Shown here piece by piece: positions 21,476 through 33,512 of a stretch of DNA of 64,000 bases (position 1 is its first letter; each line of letters begins with the position of its first letter). Source of the DNA: Aporrectodea caliginosa (Eukaryota; Annelida; Clitellata; Crassiclitellata; Lumbricidae); contig JACEVL010000163.1 of NCBI GenBank assembly GCA_020284085.1, positions 1,232,761 through 1,296,760 of the forward strand. The letters are read 5' to 3'. The notes beneath the pieces are model-generated. The model saw nothing but the letters and a program-made list of their open reading frames with translations. It made no database searches and was not told the DNA's origin. The position numbers and the translations under genes are program-made.

Positions 21476-22320
21476 TATAATATCATGCAGCATCATGCTG
21501 CGCTATTATAAGTTATGCCAATGTTCCACTAATCACAGAATATCCCAGCACAGCTGAATCCGAAATCCGTTAACGGTCACGAAGCTCCGCCCCATCGCGA
21601 CCAAGGACACCCCGTCAACTGAACCCGTTTGTCTGTGGCCAACTTCGGGACGCCGCCGCCGACACAGCGCTCCGTCCCTCCGTCCGCCCGCTGGAGCGTC
21701 CGTTAATAGGGAAACAGGAGAAGTGCGAAGCAAGTAGGGACTTGATGGATCGAAGACTAAAGGGAGCCCGACGGCGGCGCCCAAGGGTGGGACACGACCG
21801 CGCGATCGGGTGACACCGCTGAACCTGACCGAGTGCTCCTCGACTGCAGCACAATGGACCGATTTGGCGAACGACAAACAAGAATGAACAATAATATAAT
21901 TATCAACATTCCCCTCGAGGTCCAAAAGCCCGCCTTTATAGGCTCAAGGATGCCTCCCTTCGACACAAAAACCGCATGTTAAACAATATCCCCCTAATAA
22001 TTATTTAGGCCTACTTTCCAAAATTTTAACTTTAGCTAATATCATTATAATGACATGCATAGGCCTATTCATTTACTGTCATCTTGCTTGCAGTTTTAAA
22101 TTAAATTTGGTATGTTTATGTTGCTATGTTAACGTTTCGACAGTGTTACGTCCAAAAGTGGGGTTTCGGATACCCCTTCTACTCTCAGAAATTAGCGCCT
22201 ATGGCCCATCATAGCACAAACCAAATTTCTTGGTTGCTATAGCCTAGGACCTAGTACCTACTGGGCAGAGAGGTTGAACCACCCCGTCATACGTAGTACA
22301 GACTTCAGCCATGGGCATAA
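21476..22320. other. CpG-rich patch without a recognised gene
   Basis: Bases 21530-21860 are CpG-rich (GGGACGCCGCCGCCGACAC) and could be a promoter or a GC-rich first exon. Both strands have open frames, but none shows a domain. The rest is AT-rich with three TAGGCCTA sites. Confidence 0.35.
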
Positions 22321-22975
22321 AGTAAGTAAGTAAGTAAGTGTGTTCTTTATTAAACGCTGGCAAACGCACGGCGCTGTACATACAAAGTTATACAAAGTTA
22401 TCAAATAGTAGCGAAAAAGTTAGTAAATAATAAACTGAAAAAACACTATATGGCTTTAATATAGCTGTACAACATCCTAGCCATCGGAAACCACGCCTGG
22501 TGAGGGAATCAAATCTAGAAAGAACACGGTTATGTGAGCGTGGGCACAAATCGTGACCAGTATATAGGACAGTGGGTAGTAGGTAATGAAGGATATGTCC
22601 GGGATTATTTAAGATATTTCTAAAAAGGTCATGGTCGGCTTTTTACAGAGTTCCTCAAAAGTGGGGAAAGATTTTGGTAGGAAGCCAAAGCGTACCAGCT
22701 TGCGGACCACAGCACTTAGAGAGTCACGTTCCTGTTTGCTGGCAAAGCCCCACCACACTTGGGAACAATAAAGCATTCGGTTGACAGTGGTGGACCGGAC
22801 CACATCATATAGCCTGACTCCCAAAAGCCCATGTGAGATTAAAATACGATGGGCGTGGAGAGATTGCTTGGCCCGTACACAAATCTTGTGGATATGGGAG
22901 GAAAAACCGAGCTTTGCGGAAATCTCGATACCCAATATATTCAGGGATGTGACCCCTTTTATGCCACGTAGGCTA
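22321..22975 (-). mobile_element. Jockey/CR1-clade LINE, 5'-truncated 3' end
   Basis: The minus-strand frame 22609-22935 reads LGFSSHIHKICVRAKQSLHA, VRSTTVNRMLYCSQVWWGFA and VVRKLVRFGFLPKSFPTFEE. This is the C-terminal part of a CR1/Jockey-type reverse transcriptase downstream of the catalytic core. The protein continues beyond a frameshift. The 3' end is TACAGCGCCGTGCGTTTGCC, AGCGTTTAATAAAGAACAC and (TTAC)n. It cannot mobilise itself. Confidence 0.8.
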
Positions 22976-23039
22976 TAATTGGAGGACCTTGTTCAAGATT
23001 CACATTTGGTCTGGTCAAGATAAGTGCTAGTGACTTAAT

Positions 23040-23180
23040 TTGATTAGTATGTAAATAAATAAATGTAAAAATGTTTTTATATAGCGCCCGTGCATCCTCG
23101 ACCCTGTTCATTTTTCAATGAATTAATCGGGTGAGATCTTTCACCACCGCTGCCCGTTTGAATGGGTGCACGCCTTTTTA
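23040..23180 (-). mobile_element. SINE family C, 3' part
   Basis: On the minus strand it has GGGCAGCGGTGGTGAAAG, ATCTCACCCGATTAATTC and GAACAGGGTCGAGGATGC. Confidence 0.62.
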
Positions 23181-23439
23181 GGTCCCAGTGTGCCGACCGC
23201 ATAAATGCACTGTCCACACCTTTTAAACGCTTGCCACCGCTTCTATATCAACTCTCAACTGCGTTTAATCGGCAGATTTCACGCCGGCCGATCAATACTG
23301 TAGAAATAAGGTAACTAAATAGCCTATCAACGTGAACAGCAAGGGCAGCTACGATAGTTGCCAACATAAAGTAGAATCGTAGCTTAACGTTGTACTAGCG
23401 TTGACGTTTCGTATTAAGAGTAAAGTAAATGTGGGCCCT

Positions 23440-23705
23440 ATATGTTTTTCTATAGCGACCACATGGCCTCGACCCTGTGCATTTTTCAGTGAGTTGATCG
23501 GGTGAGATCCTTTTCCACCGCTGCCAGTTTAAATGGGCGACACGCCATTTAAGGTTCCCGTGTACGTAGTACTACGTAGGCTACATGTAAGGACCGTGCT
23601 ATAGGGCCTAGCCCGAAAATCTAAACTCTGAAATAAGCCTCGATCGGGGGACGAACTGCGATCCTCACGCACTCTCACACAGAGGCGTAGGACGCAGCCT
23701 ACGTT
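23440..23705 (-). mobile_element. SINE family C, nearly full length
   Basis: On the minus strand it has GGATCGCAGTTCGTCCCCC (B-box-like), GGCTTATTTCAGAGTTTAG, TGGCAGCGGTGGAAAAGG and GCACAGGGTCGAGG. A second tail fragment lies just before it at 23040-23180. Confidence 0.65.
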
Positions 23706-23729
23706 CTACCCAATAAAGGCCAATATAAG

Positions 23730-24300
23730 GCAAGGCGTCCTCTCCCTCAGCGCCGCCTGATCTTCCCACTGACCGCGCGTACTTCTCTGGTAGCTGAAAA
23801 CTGCCTTCTATGGCGATATATGGGGAGGCAGCGAAATAATAAGAAGCACAGGACAACAGTTGTTTAAATGGGAAATAAAATGGAGAATACGTGCTTAGAA
23901 TAATCCCAAGAGACAGACAGCAACTTCGTTTTCTTGGCCTTGGCATATTAGGGCATGTGGCCTGTGTCTTTTGCGTCACCCTCTGATGTTACCATCGACA
24001 ATTAACGTACAGCCGGTGCACTCATTGTATAACCGAGTGCACCACGAACACAAATGGAGCAGCATTATAAATGATCAAATACAATACAATATTCGAGGCC
24101 ACACTTGCTGGAGTACCTTGGGGAGTTCTGTGAAGGTGCTATGCCTAGTTGTATTACATTGCGCTAAAGAAATACACCGAAACGTTACAGCTCTTAAGAT
24201 CAGACAATAAAGTGGTTCGACGACTCCCACACAATAATAATACACAGTAATAAACCAACAGTAATGATTGCCAACAGTAGTCACATCACATAGCATAGCA
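23730..24300. other. No gene seen
   Basis: A short piece resembling the SINE family A body lies at about 23735-23790 (minus). Otherwise unique-looking. Confidence 0.4.
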
Positions 24301-24304
24301 GAAA

Positions 24305-24400
24305 GTCCCTCAAATCACACCTTTTTTAGCTATGGCTGGAAGGGAGTGCTTCTGAGTACATCTCTTGAAGAGGCGCTATATAAATGCTCGGAATGAATGA
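24305..24400 (+). mobile_element. LINE/SINE tail fragment
   Basis: GGGAGTGCTTCTGAGTACAT, CTCTTGAAGAGGCGCTATA and GAATGAATGAA are the same tail as at 61869-61945. Confidence 0.6.
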
Positions 24401-24479
24401 ATTTAATACGTGCATGACCAAATCAAATCTCTCAACTGAAAATCCAGCACGTTAACAACTAACCTGTTGCAGACCCCTA

Positions 24480-24840
24480 CAAATCGTACAACGGGTTAGA
24501 CACTCTTTCTCACCACTGACACTTGAAGAGGAATACATAAAGATCGTCTGTGAAAGACTCCTATGCACAGACCAGCACAAGGACTGCTATGGCACAAAAC
24601 CGTGCTTTAGCTATTGTCGGTCCCTTCCTCTTGGGATGACCTCCCCTTCTCGACCCGTTCTAAGATACTGACAGAGGTCTATTCCACATCTGTCGGCTGC
24701 CTGAAGACGTTTCTATTTACACGGGGCTCCCAGCCTCCCACGCTTCTTGAGAGCGCCTCTGAATAGTTTCTACTGTAAGACGCACTTTACAAAATGTCTA
24801 AATACAATACAATACAATAAAATACAATACATGCCAAAAC
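24480..24840 (+). mobile_element. CR1/L2-like LINE 3' end with frameshifts
   Basis: Broken frames around 24600-24740 resemble the RALAIVGP..LW..LP and CLKTFLFTRG C-terminus. The tail GAGCGCCTCTGAATAGTTTC, TACTGTAAGACGCACTTTAC ends in (AATAC)n. The same tail occurs alone at 18225-18305. Confidence 0.65.
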
Positions 24841-26424
24841 CAGTGTATAGTTTCAATTCAAAGCAGAATCTCAATGAAACTTATATTTAAAGCACTTACT
24901 TATTTCTTCAAACCGCCTATCACGAAGTTACGCCAGTTCCATTTTGAGGCAAACAGTTTCTTAAAAATCCAGATTCAGTATATATGTTCCCATGTCTGTT
25001 TGGAGCGTTCCAATCGTTAACCAACAAAATAATATGAGCAAAGTTCAAGTGAAGACCTTCTAAGCCCTGGTTCCTCGATTTTTAAATAGATTTGCCACAC
25101 ACTTAGTACACAGTTAGCTGAAAAATTGACCTGTGAACGGCAATCAGTCAGACCAAGTATCTGCCAAATGAAGGACAGTCTGATGCTCCCCTGGATAGAC
25201 GGACTGCAGACTCAACGGAAGATTTTTACAAGATATTTCTCGGAGCGTCGCTACGAGGACCTTAAAGAGATTTAGAGAGCTTATTTTTTTGTTAGAGCCC
25301 AACTCTGAGTGGGAGCATTTAACCCCTGCCCGACCAAAAGGGACATGCCCTTCCCATCCCAGTCTAAAGGAGAGGTCCCACTCGACCCACATTTGCACAC
25401 CATCGCTAAGCTCGGATGGAGGTAGACATTGCTTGGGTGTGCACCCTACTGTAACATTCAACACATTTGAGGAGTGTACAAGGCGTTGGTAAAATGAGTA
25501 GTAGGGTGGGTGATGGGTGCCTTGCATGGCTGCCATACAGATACAGTTATTAAACTTGTTATTGTCTGTTACTACTGTGGGTCAAGTAAATCTTACTGCA
25601 TACTTGTCAGTTTGAATCACAGTTGTAAAACGGTAAAAATGGGATAAAAAACGGAAAAACCTCGTTTCTTCCAAAAAGTAAAAAACGGAGAAAAACGAAA
25701 ATAATTTAACCTTTGTTAAACCTTGTACTTCATTTTAAAATTAAAAACCTTGTTTACACAATTTAATTTTAATCAGCAAATAACACAAATTTATTAGTAA
25801 CCACTAAGATTGATCTACATTCTACAACAATTAGTTTATTTTTTTATAAGTGTGGTTTAACAAGAAATTGATAAATTAAAAATACTGAAATCTTTTCAAA
25901 TTTAAATTGTAAACATAAGTCCACATAAGTTCATGCTGACATAAACTAACACAATTAAAAACTAAGCTTTGTAAGTACTTATAGAGAAATAACACTGCTT
26001 GCATGGCTGCCATACCATAATTAAAAATTGTACTTACAATTTTTACATATATGAGAACTTGAAATGGAGTAATAACAGTCAACTGAGATCAATTGGAGAT
26101 TACTGTGTACAAAGACAATATTTTGCATTTTGGATATTAAACTTAGAAATTCAAATAACTTTTATAAATTCTATTTCTTGTAGTGTGCAATTTATTTCTC
26201 AAATGATGACATTAAATTGTGATGTAAATTAGCTGAATCTATGAAACATAAGGGACATCACACAAAAATAAAATTAAACAGCATAATAACAGGCAGTAAA
26301 CAAATAAATAAAGTTAAATATAAAAAAATGGAAAAAACAATGTGACGAAAAATAAAAAAAAAAAACGAGACCATTTAGAAAAAAATCAAAAACGATTTTA
26401 ACAACAATGGTTTGAATTAATAAC
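24841..26424. other. No gene assigned; A-rich stretch with an 18-bp direct repeat
   Basis: A 130-codon minus-strand frame (25144-25536) has no recognisable domain. CTTGCATGGCTGCCATAC occurs near 25524 and 25998 and may flank an insertion. The stretches 25625-25700 and 26320-26400 are rich in AAAAACGG/AAAAACGA words. Confidence 0.4.
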
Positions 26425-26486
26425 GAATATCATCATCGTCGTCGTCGTTGTCGTCGTAATCGTCATCATCATCATCAATTCATCAC

Positions 26487-26517
<31 letters not shown>

Positions 26518-26537
26518 GTCATCGTCATCGTCATCAA
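26425..26537. repeat. (CAT)n / (CGT)n microsatellite
   Basis: Trinucleotide repeats CGT then CAT, directly before the SINE at 26530. Confidence 0.9.
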
Positions 26538-26770
26538 TAGTCTTGTGATAAGTGTGTTGGACTGTCTGTTGAGAGGTTGGACGTTCAAATCACGCAGATC
26601 AAGGCAGACGATTTGCTTCGAGATTTCGGCTCCATCTGCACTCCCTACCCAACTCAGCATAATTAAAATGAGTATACTGACCATCGGGCTAAGAAAACTC
26701 AAATCGTTAACACTTCATACCCAAGGCTGCCTCTCAGGCTAGCTAAAAGGACTGTTTCTTCTCTTCTCCT
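26530..26770 (+). mobile_element. SINE family A copy with duplicated tail
   Basis: The head contains TTGTGATAAGTGTGTTGGAC and GAGAGGTTGGACGTTCAAAT (A- and B-box-like). The tail has AACACTTCATACCCAAGGCT and a TTC/CTC-rich end. A second, shorter tail (ACCCAAGGCTGCCTCCTCC) follows at 26790-26860. Confidence 0.68.
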
Positions 26771-26860
26771 CCTCCTCTTCCTCCTCCTCTTATACCCAAG
26801 GCTGCCTCCTCCTCCTTCAACTAAAGGGACTCTTCCTCATTCTTCTTCTTCTTCACACAC

Positions 26861-27704
26861 CTGTGATTCTATTCCACTTTAATCACTGAAATTCGAAAGC
26901 ACCACGACGCTAAAACATGAAATACATCGAACCATTGATACCAATGATAAGAACTTTTATACCAAGGGCTTTATATAAGTATATTAATCATTAAGCCAAC
27001 AACATTTAAAACAAGACACCTAAACACTTTAATTAAATCTCTCTTTTATTTTATTTTCAAATGTACGAAAGCTACGATAGGTTTGTCATCTGGTGTGTCA
27101 ATAAAACGAATATCATCATTAATCATTCTATACTAACCTCATAATTGCTAAATTGCCACCATTATCATAAAGCACAATCTACACACACATACTAAACATG
27201 CTGCATGCCTGACAAACTGTGCACAAGCAAGCCAACGAGTGCATCATCGCCACACCGTTACCACCACATGAGCGACAACATCCGTGCATTAATCAAGAAT
27301 ATTTAATTACTGAATTGTCTGCATCCTCCTTTGCAGCATCTGTTAATTTTCGATCCTTTCCTGTTCTTCCAATTTCCCACACAGAGTGCTTCTGCTGACA
27401 GGAGCCCGCAGCATATTATACATATGCCTCGCAGTGGTGTAATGTTGCCGATCGGGGGAATTAATTTCTTTTGAACAGATGCCACGCGCTAACAATTGAA
27501 ATTACGATGGCGGACTGTACTTTAGGACTGGGTAGCCGATTGGTTGTAATTGTAATTGTAATTGTAATTGTAAATACGACGATTTATATAGCATAGGTGG
27601 TAGCAAGCTACTTCTAGGACGCTTCACAAAACTGTCTACTGTCAGCGCAAATGTTAATGCTCGTGGTTACGTAATAAGTGCATTTTTAACTGTTTTTTGA
27701 ACAG
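26861..27704. other. No gene seen
   Basis: AT-rich DNA with one probable retroelement tail at 27540-27640 (minus). No supported coding sequence. Confidence 0.45.
27540..27578. repeat. (TTGTAA)n short repeat at a retroelement tail
   Basis: On the minus strand CTATATAAATCGTCGTATTT precedes (ACAATT)n, resembling a LINE/SINE terminus. Confidence 0.6.
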
Positions 27705-27850
27705 CGAAAATCTGGTTAGAGCGCTCGCCCTGCAATGGAGAGTACGGATTTGAGTCTACTTGGAAATGATTACTGTGTAAGTGTGTATGGACCATGAGCA
27801 AATCCTTCGCACTTGCCCAGTGCCATCGATTGATGCTTGGTTTTTGGATA
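27705..27850 (+). mobile_element. Possible tRNA-derived SINE head, family F
   Basis: CTGGTTAGAGCGCTCGCCC (A-box region) and TACGGATTTGAGTCTAC (B-box region) have tRNA-like spacing. The following TGCCCAGTGCCAT motif, inverted, resembles the GGGCAAGTCC segment of family B. Confidence 0.45.
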
Positions 27851-28219
27851 GTGGTGTTTAATAAATAATTATAGTAATAATAATGTGTGCAAGTGTTGAT
27901 CAAAAGGTCCTCTCCTCTGTAGACTCTGATGGGAAGGTCATGTGTAGGCCTACGGACCTTAAGCAAGTCCTTCACTCACTTTAATCAGTTTCCACTGTAC
28001 TGCGAAAATATCATCACTCTGAGAGTAAGAGTTCCAGATGTTTGAGTGCACATTTGAATAGAAAATATAGGTATTCTTTATATCATTATTATATATTTAT
28101 ATATCAACAGAAAGCCAGCAAACTCCAAACAATGAGATCCAGATGGCACAGCTCCCTTTGGTACAGTAGTCAACACCATGTCCCCGCTTTGAAGCTCGAT
28201 TCCTCAGAAGTGCGTAGCC

Positions 28220-28596
28220 CAGGGGTGTCAAAAGAAATGGCCAGCCAAAATTTCTATGCTTTTCGGGCCCATAGAGCCATATGCCTGAAGACTACACAAT
28301 TTGAGAATAAAAGTTTAAATTTGTCATTTTCACTGTGTACGAAGCTAAATCAAATTGCTGTGCTAGCAACAAGCCAATCAACACTAAATCCTACTCCGCT
28401 GTAGAGGTTTTAGATAATGAAGATCAAAATTAAGACTGTTTTGTATGCTAAAACTGCACCGTTTAAGATTTAGTGTTGCAAAATTTTCTGGGGATGGGCA
28501 TAGGGCTCACCAAGCCCCACCCAGACTCCAACCCCATTTTGCACTTGCTGGAAAATATTGCGACTGGCCTGCCAGTAAAAAGTTTTGACAGCTCTG
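28220..28596. mobile_element. Non-autonomous hAT element, 377 bp
   Basis: Left end CAGGGGTGTCAAAA and right end (inverted) CAGAGCTGTCAAAA. Target duplication GCGTAGCC / GTGTAGCC with one mismatch. GGGCCC-type subterminal sequence is present on the left. No intact transposase. Confidence 0.82.
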
Positions 28597-28599
28597 GTG

Positions 28600-29219
28600 T
28601 AGCCCAACTACAATCTTATGTGCAGCAGGGATTTCCAGAAGGTCAAGTCATGTCATTAGGTAAGTGCAAAAAACTTTCAAATTCACATTATTCATTCATT
28701 CATTCATTCATTCATTCAAGCGTTTAAATTCACATTAACATCATTCATTCATTCTGAGAATTTACTCAGGTCTAGTTTATTATGACGGTACCACCAGCAA
28801 TTCTAATCAACAGATTCAGGTTAAGTTTCTTTGCAAGATCCTTAACCCACAAAACATATATATAGTTAGATACATGCATGCATGCATACATACATACATG
28901 CATGTACATACATACATATGCCATAGATACATATATAAATACACCTGATGACGGATTGGTTTGGAGCGCCATAGGCTGATGCATCACTCATAAGACGCCG
29001 ATTATAATAATAACATTAATAGAAATTAACAATGACAATAACAATAACAATAATAATAACCAATTCCAGAACAATGTTCCCTAATTTCTGTAATCCTGTG
29101 GGATCATAAGAACCTCTGGGTAAAATAAATTATTATCATCATAATTATTATTATTCTACACACAATTATTAATAATAGCAGTAATATGATGATGATAAGG
29201 TCATATATAAAACATTACA
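28600..29219. other. No gene seen
   Basis: Contains ATTC repeats (28689-28712), CATA repeats (28870-28920) and AATAACAAT-rich DNA. Confidence 0.5.
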
Positions 29220-29400
29220 TAGGTCCCTCTCTATGGAATCGACTGCCTCCTTCTCTACGCTCTACAATCCTCTCTAGTAGCATCTCTACCTCTTTCTCTC
29301 CTTAAAACCTTCCTTTTTTCCTCGAGTACTCGCACTGGGAGTTCCTGAAAGGCTTATGCTATGAGACTCTTTATAAATGATCAAATACAATACAATTACA
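29220..29400 (+). mobile_element. CR1/L2-like LINE 3' end
   Basis: The plus strand reads LWNRLPPSLRSTI and SLLKTFLFSSSTRTGSS, then a short tail ending ATCAAATACAATACAATTAC. The hAT element at 29460 lies just downstream. Confidence 0.6.
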
Positions 29401-29459
29401 TGCCTCTACCAATAACTGCCCTTTAGTTTGAAAAGATCTTTCCACAGAACTTCTAACCT

Positions 29460-29753
29460 CAGTGGTGTAGTCCTAAAATATGAAGTGGGGGGACGCCTGG
29501 AAATTGAAGTAGCAACTGTAGCAAAAAGTGCAATCTTGCAAGAATTTTGCATAGTGTGAGCGCTGCTATTTTTGAAACTGTTGAATGTTAACAAAAAATT
29601 AATAAATGTAATTATGTAAATTTATACATAGGAATTTGTTATTTGTAACATATTGTATTCAAGTATTCAAACAGTTTCCATACCTGTACAGAAATGCTGC
29701 AAAATAGTGAGGGATCGCGTTCCCTCCCACGTTCCCGCCCCACTACACCACTG
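29460..29753. mobile_element. Non-autonomous hAT element, 294 bp
   Basis: The terminal inverted repeat CAGTGGTGTAGT is perfect at both ends. The target duplication TCTAACCT is perfect (29452-29459 and 29754-29761). A subterminal GTGGGG/CCCCAC match is also visible. Confidence 0.9.
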
Positions 29754-29761
29754 TCTAACCT

Positions 29762-30731
29762 GAGAACAACGGCCCATATCATACGCACATAACGTTCAAT
29801 ATGAACCAACCAACATGGCAAAGCAGAAAGTGAAAATAACAATGAGGTTATAAATCTATGCCAAAGTGAGTTTAGCATCGTTTCAAAATGAACTCACAAG
29901 ATAAATTTACTCAGATTTCACCACTAACACCTAAATACAACAGGTAAGAATTCTTAAAAATGAAATAAAGAAACTGATTTGTAGCTTCATTCCTACCTGA
30001 AAATACTTCATATTCTTGAGATCCACGCTATTTATAGCAATGACACGTGCAGTCTTATTGCCATACAAAACTTCCTAGCAGCCAGTCAGCCAATCCAAAC
30101 CCAACCATCAACTCTAGTGCCACAAATTAAAATTCTAAGCACGAACTCCAAAGCCAATGTTTACTTCTGACTTAATATAATTATGTCCAGGAATGCAAGA
30201 TCTTTAACATTTGAAATGTTCGCTAGATGGCTATCTCTTACATTATGACTCGCACTCGCGATCAAGTCCACTCTGCAGGTAAACGAACGGCTGGCATTTT
30301 CATCATATACTACGACTGGTGACAACTCAAAGCTTTCAAACTAAACTCTGCGTCAAAACTAGTTACAGTTTTAATTTAATTGATAAATATTTGCCATAAA
30401 ATAACCTTAGAACATCTGTTTTGGCTGTTAAGGTAAATAATAAACAATGCATTTCCGGATACAACTGCTGAAGGTAAAAGATTAAGTCCAACACACTCGC
30501 TCTGAAATAACGGCTAAACAGATCATGATAAGGTAGGCAAGTGTAAGGATATTCTTTTAATTTTTCGTTAGACTTGGACAGCATTTTTTAGCTAAATAAA
30601 CCTCTGTACCACAGTGATCATTATAATGAAACACAAATACCATCATCGTTTCAAAGAATCCGCTTGAAATTTTGTCTCAAGATAATTCAAATATTTACTT
30701 AGTGCCAGGAGAATCTATAGGCTAAGTTATT
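29762..30731. other. No feature seen
   Basis: AT-rich DNA between two hAT elements. No supported coding sequence. Confidence 0.5.
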
Positions 30732-30739
30732 GTAAGGAT

Positions 30740-30904
30740 CAGGGTTAGGCAAATTACTTGGAAAAATGTAATTGAATTAAAAATTACAAAATACATGGGA
30801 ATGTAATTGAATTACAAATTAACAAATTACAAATTGCGCAATTTCAAGTAATTTCAATTAGGCTACGTAGGCCTAATTTAAATTAGGCCTACTGCCCATC
30901 CCTG
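30740..30904. mobile_element. Non-autonomous hAT element, 165 bp
   Basis: Termini CAGGGTTAGGCA and (inverted) CAGGGATGGGCA. The target duplication GTAAGGAT is perfect. The interior is rich in TGTAATTGAATTAC repeats. Confidence 0.87.
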
Positions 30905-31019
30905 GTAAGGATGGAAAGATTCTAATGGATCTCCCAACGTCTCGCCTTCAACGTTTCTTATTTCCTTTACGAATAAGAGGCGATCGCTGTCCAGATCTAT
31001 AGTTTAAAGAACATCGGCC

Positions 31020-31350
31020 TTCTTAACAAATCCCAAGCGAGGGAAAGCTTTAAATGGGCGATCACCATGAGCTTTAAGCTGCTGCTTTTCACAAATCCAA
31101 TTCTGATTCCTCCTCTCTCCCTTACCTCCCTCGCCGTTTCAACTCTAAGCACGATCCAACTAAGCCGTCTGACTGTCTGCCTGCATGACCCGTTTGGATC
31201 TTGACCTGGAACCGATTGCAACCTCTCCCCCACCTATCGATTACTGGTATGTTTAGACTACGCGCCTGTGAATAAGCTGGTACCCCGCGACTTCGCCTTT
31301 CGAGCGCTGTAGACATTTCGAGATTACGATTATGATTACGATTACGATAG
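31020..31350 (+). mobile_element. LINE 3' fragment, third type, second copy
   Basis: It is homologous to 49690-49840 in inverse orientation. The plus strand contains FKLLLFTNPILIP-like coding remnants and ends in (GATTAC)n at about 31322-31350, a typical LINE terminal repeat. Confidence 0.6.
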
Positions 31351-31439
31351 CCAAAGCCCTGTTATTAAGCGGTGGATGAAGTCATTGCGTGGTTTCCCAA
31401 GTAACCCAATCCCTAAGGCCTGCCCGATATAAATACTTT

Positions 31440-32069
31440 GGTCATTTCCTTCTGCGCCGCAACGCGTCGCCCTAGTCGATCATGGAGATTTGGTCAACGG
31501 TGGTGGCATCGTAAACCCCCGCTGTCCCCGACGGTCGCTGCAGGCCCCTCGCTGGCCGCCCATCGCATCCGTAGAGGGGGGTCGTCCTCGGGCGACCGCT
31601 GATCCCAGGCGCGGGACGGGGCGGAACGTGTAGTCCATAACACAGCTCGGCTGATGCGGCAGAAGAATCCGATCCCTGTTGCTGATGCCAAGTGGTGCGA
31701 TTGATGATGAAGAGGATGCGGTTGGGTGACTGTGACGGCTACATCCGGTCTGGCGTCACGTGACCTGCTGCTGCTGCTGAGTTCCACTTGACCGACGATG
31801 GAGACAAAGGATATTGTCGGGCGTTCCTCTTCTTTGTTGCGTCTGTATCGGCCTTTCAGAAGGGAGTGGCAGGCGACCTGTGTCTTTAAAGATACAATAA
31901 GATGCAATAGAATACAATACAATGCAATATAATATAATACAATATATATTACAATGCAATATGCAATGCAATTTAATGCAACATTGCAACTCATTACTGG
32001 AACAGGCTATTCTTCTTTGAACTTTCTATGCCCAGTTAGCAATCGGTTACGTTAGAGAGTAGATAGCCT
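31440..32069. other. CpG-rich patch without a recognised gene
   Basis: Bases 31440-31770 are CpG-rich, with open frames on the minus strand but no domain. 31890-31990 is an AATACAATACAAT repeat that may be a retroelement tail. It could be a promoter or exon of a gene I cannot identify. Confidence 0.35.
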
Positions 32070-32310
32070 ATGCTCATTTAGTATGCCTCATGCGTCTCTG
32101 TGAAAGACAGCCTGCGGATCGCGGTTCGCTTCCCGAAGGTGGCTTATTTCAGAGATTTTAATCTCCGACCAGCACGGTACGTGCTAAGGGACCTTAAAGG
32201 CGTGGCGCCTATTCAAATGGGCAGCGGTGGTGAAAGATCTCACCCGACCAATTCGGTAATAAATGAGCAGGGTCGAGGTCATAAGGGTGATATATAAAAA
32301 AAGTGAAGGG
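32070..32310 (+). mobile_element. tRNA-derived SINE, family C
   Basis: The B-box-like GCGGTTCGCTTCCCGAAGG is followed by GGCTTATTTCAGAGATTTT, GACCTTAAAGGCGTGG, GGGCAGCGGTGGTGAAAG, TCTCACCCGACCAATTC and GAGCAGGGTCGAGGTCAT. Partial copies lie at 1585-1745, 23040-23180, 23440-23705 and 32540-32690. Confidence 0.68.
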
Positions 32311-32539
32311 CACATGGCTGAGCATGGCTCACATTTAGATAAATGTATACACAAAAATAATGTCAATCGGTTGTTAACTTCTATAATTGTAGTAGGCCTA
32401 CATGTTGGCTACTCTCTTACTCTTGTATACAGTCGCCGTTGCTGGTCAAGTCGATATTTTATTGCTTCGAATTGAAAGAAATCTGCCAGTCAAACGCGGT
32501 TGAGAATTAATATAGAAGCGATGGCAAGCGTTTAAAAGG

Positions 32540-32690
32540 TGTGCACCGTACATGTTTGTGGTCCGTACACTGCAGGCACTTTAAAAGGCGTGACAACCAT
32601 TCAAACGGGCAGCGGTGGTGAAGGATTTCACCCGATAAATTCATTGAAAAATGAACAGGGTCGAGGTCAACATTAGAAAAACGTGTCCTA
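32540..32690 (+). mobile_element. SINE family C, 3' part
   Basis: It contains TTAAAAGGCGTGACAACC, GGGCAGCGGTGGTGAAGG, TTTCACCCGATAAATTC and GAACAGGGTCGAGGTCA, collinear with the copy 400 bp upstream. Confidence 0.65.
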
Positions 32691-33512
32691 CATTTATTAT
32701 GTATATGTATGAATTTCTCTTGTATTGAGAAAGACGATAAATATGTGATTATGATTATGACTAGTTTGTGAATAGGTCGAACCGTCGAACGATTGAAAAA
32801 ACCTCGATGACTGTTTCGATGAAGAGTGCTGTCGACTGGCGCAACGGCACGGCGGGGCAGGAAGTGCTGAAAGGGATAAATGGGTTTTGAGCTAAGTTCG
32901 GTTTTGAGGTTGGCAAGTCAAAGGCAACCCTCAAAAGCATCGGTCATGCACATCCCATTTATTTAATGTCGGATTACAATTACAATTATAATAACAGATC
33001 TGCCAAACTGCTAACAATGAACATGAATACTCACGTAGATAAACCTACGTAATGACTTTTACTGATGCTTCATCCGTTTCAACTTGTTTACCCGTTATAG
33101 TCTGACTTCTGATACATCTGACCTGTCGAAACTACATGTCTTCTCCTCTGCATGCTGAGTTTCGAATACAATTTCATTTAAAGCAAGCACCCTTAGATGC
33201 ATTATGACTATGGCTCGCTATAGAAGCCACTCGAGTTCATCAGATAATTCATTGTGGAAATTTATATAGCGCCCCATAAAGGTAGGCCTAACTACTAAGG
33301 AGCGCGAGATGCAAGCATGTATACATCTTTCTCCTGCTTTCTTTCATGCACTATAGGCCTAATCCCCTCACCGTTTTATCCCCTCCTACCCCTCCTCTGT
33401 CTCACACTTCTCTTAGGAGGTTAATGCCCGGGGGCGGGGACATCGCATCCGATCCATTTCTATGCTAAATCCCTGCGATAAATAATCCCTCGCCAATGAA
33501 AAGACTTCGTCC
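32691..33512. other. Downstream flank of the protocadherin
   Basis: Contains a candidate poly(A) hexamer and, at about 33243-33300, a short TATATAGCGCCCC piece (minus) resembling a LINE/SINE tail. No gene seen. Confidence 0.45.
32958..32963 (-). terminator. Candidate polyadenylation signal for the protocadherin
   Basis: An AATAAA hexamer on the minus strand lies about 550 bp beyond the protocadherin stop codon. The hexamer alone is weak evidence in AT-rich DNA, and the gene may splice to exons further downstream. Confidence 0.2.

Noticed and set aside
25144..25536. 130-codon minus-strand frame
   Set aside because: Tryptophan- and cysteine-containing but without any family pattern I recognise. 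Kept only as an unassigned region.
28940..28990. CTGATGA words suggesting a hammerhead ribozyme
   Set aside because: The matching GAAA core and stems are not present at the right spacing, here or near 33230 on the minus strand.
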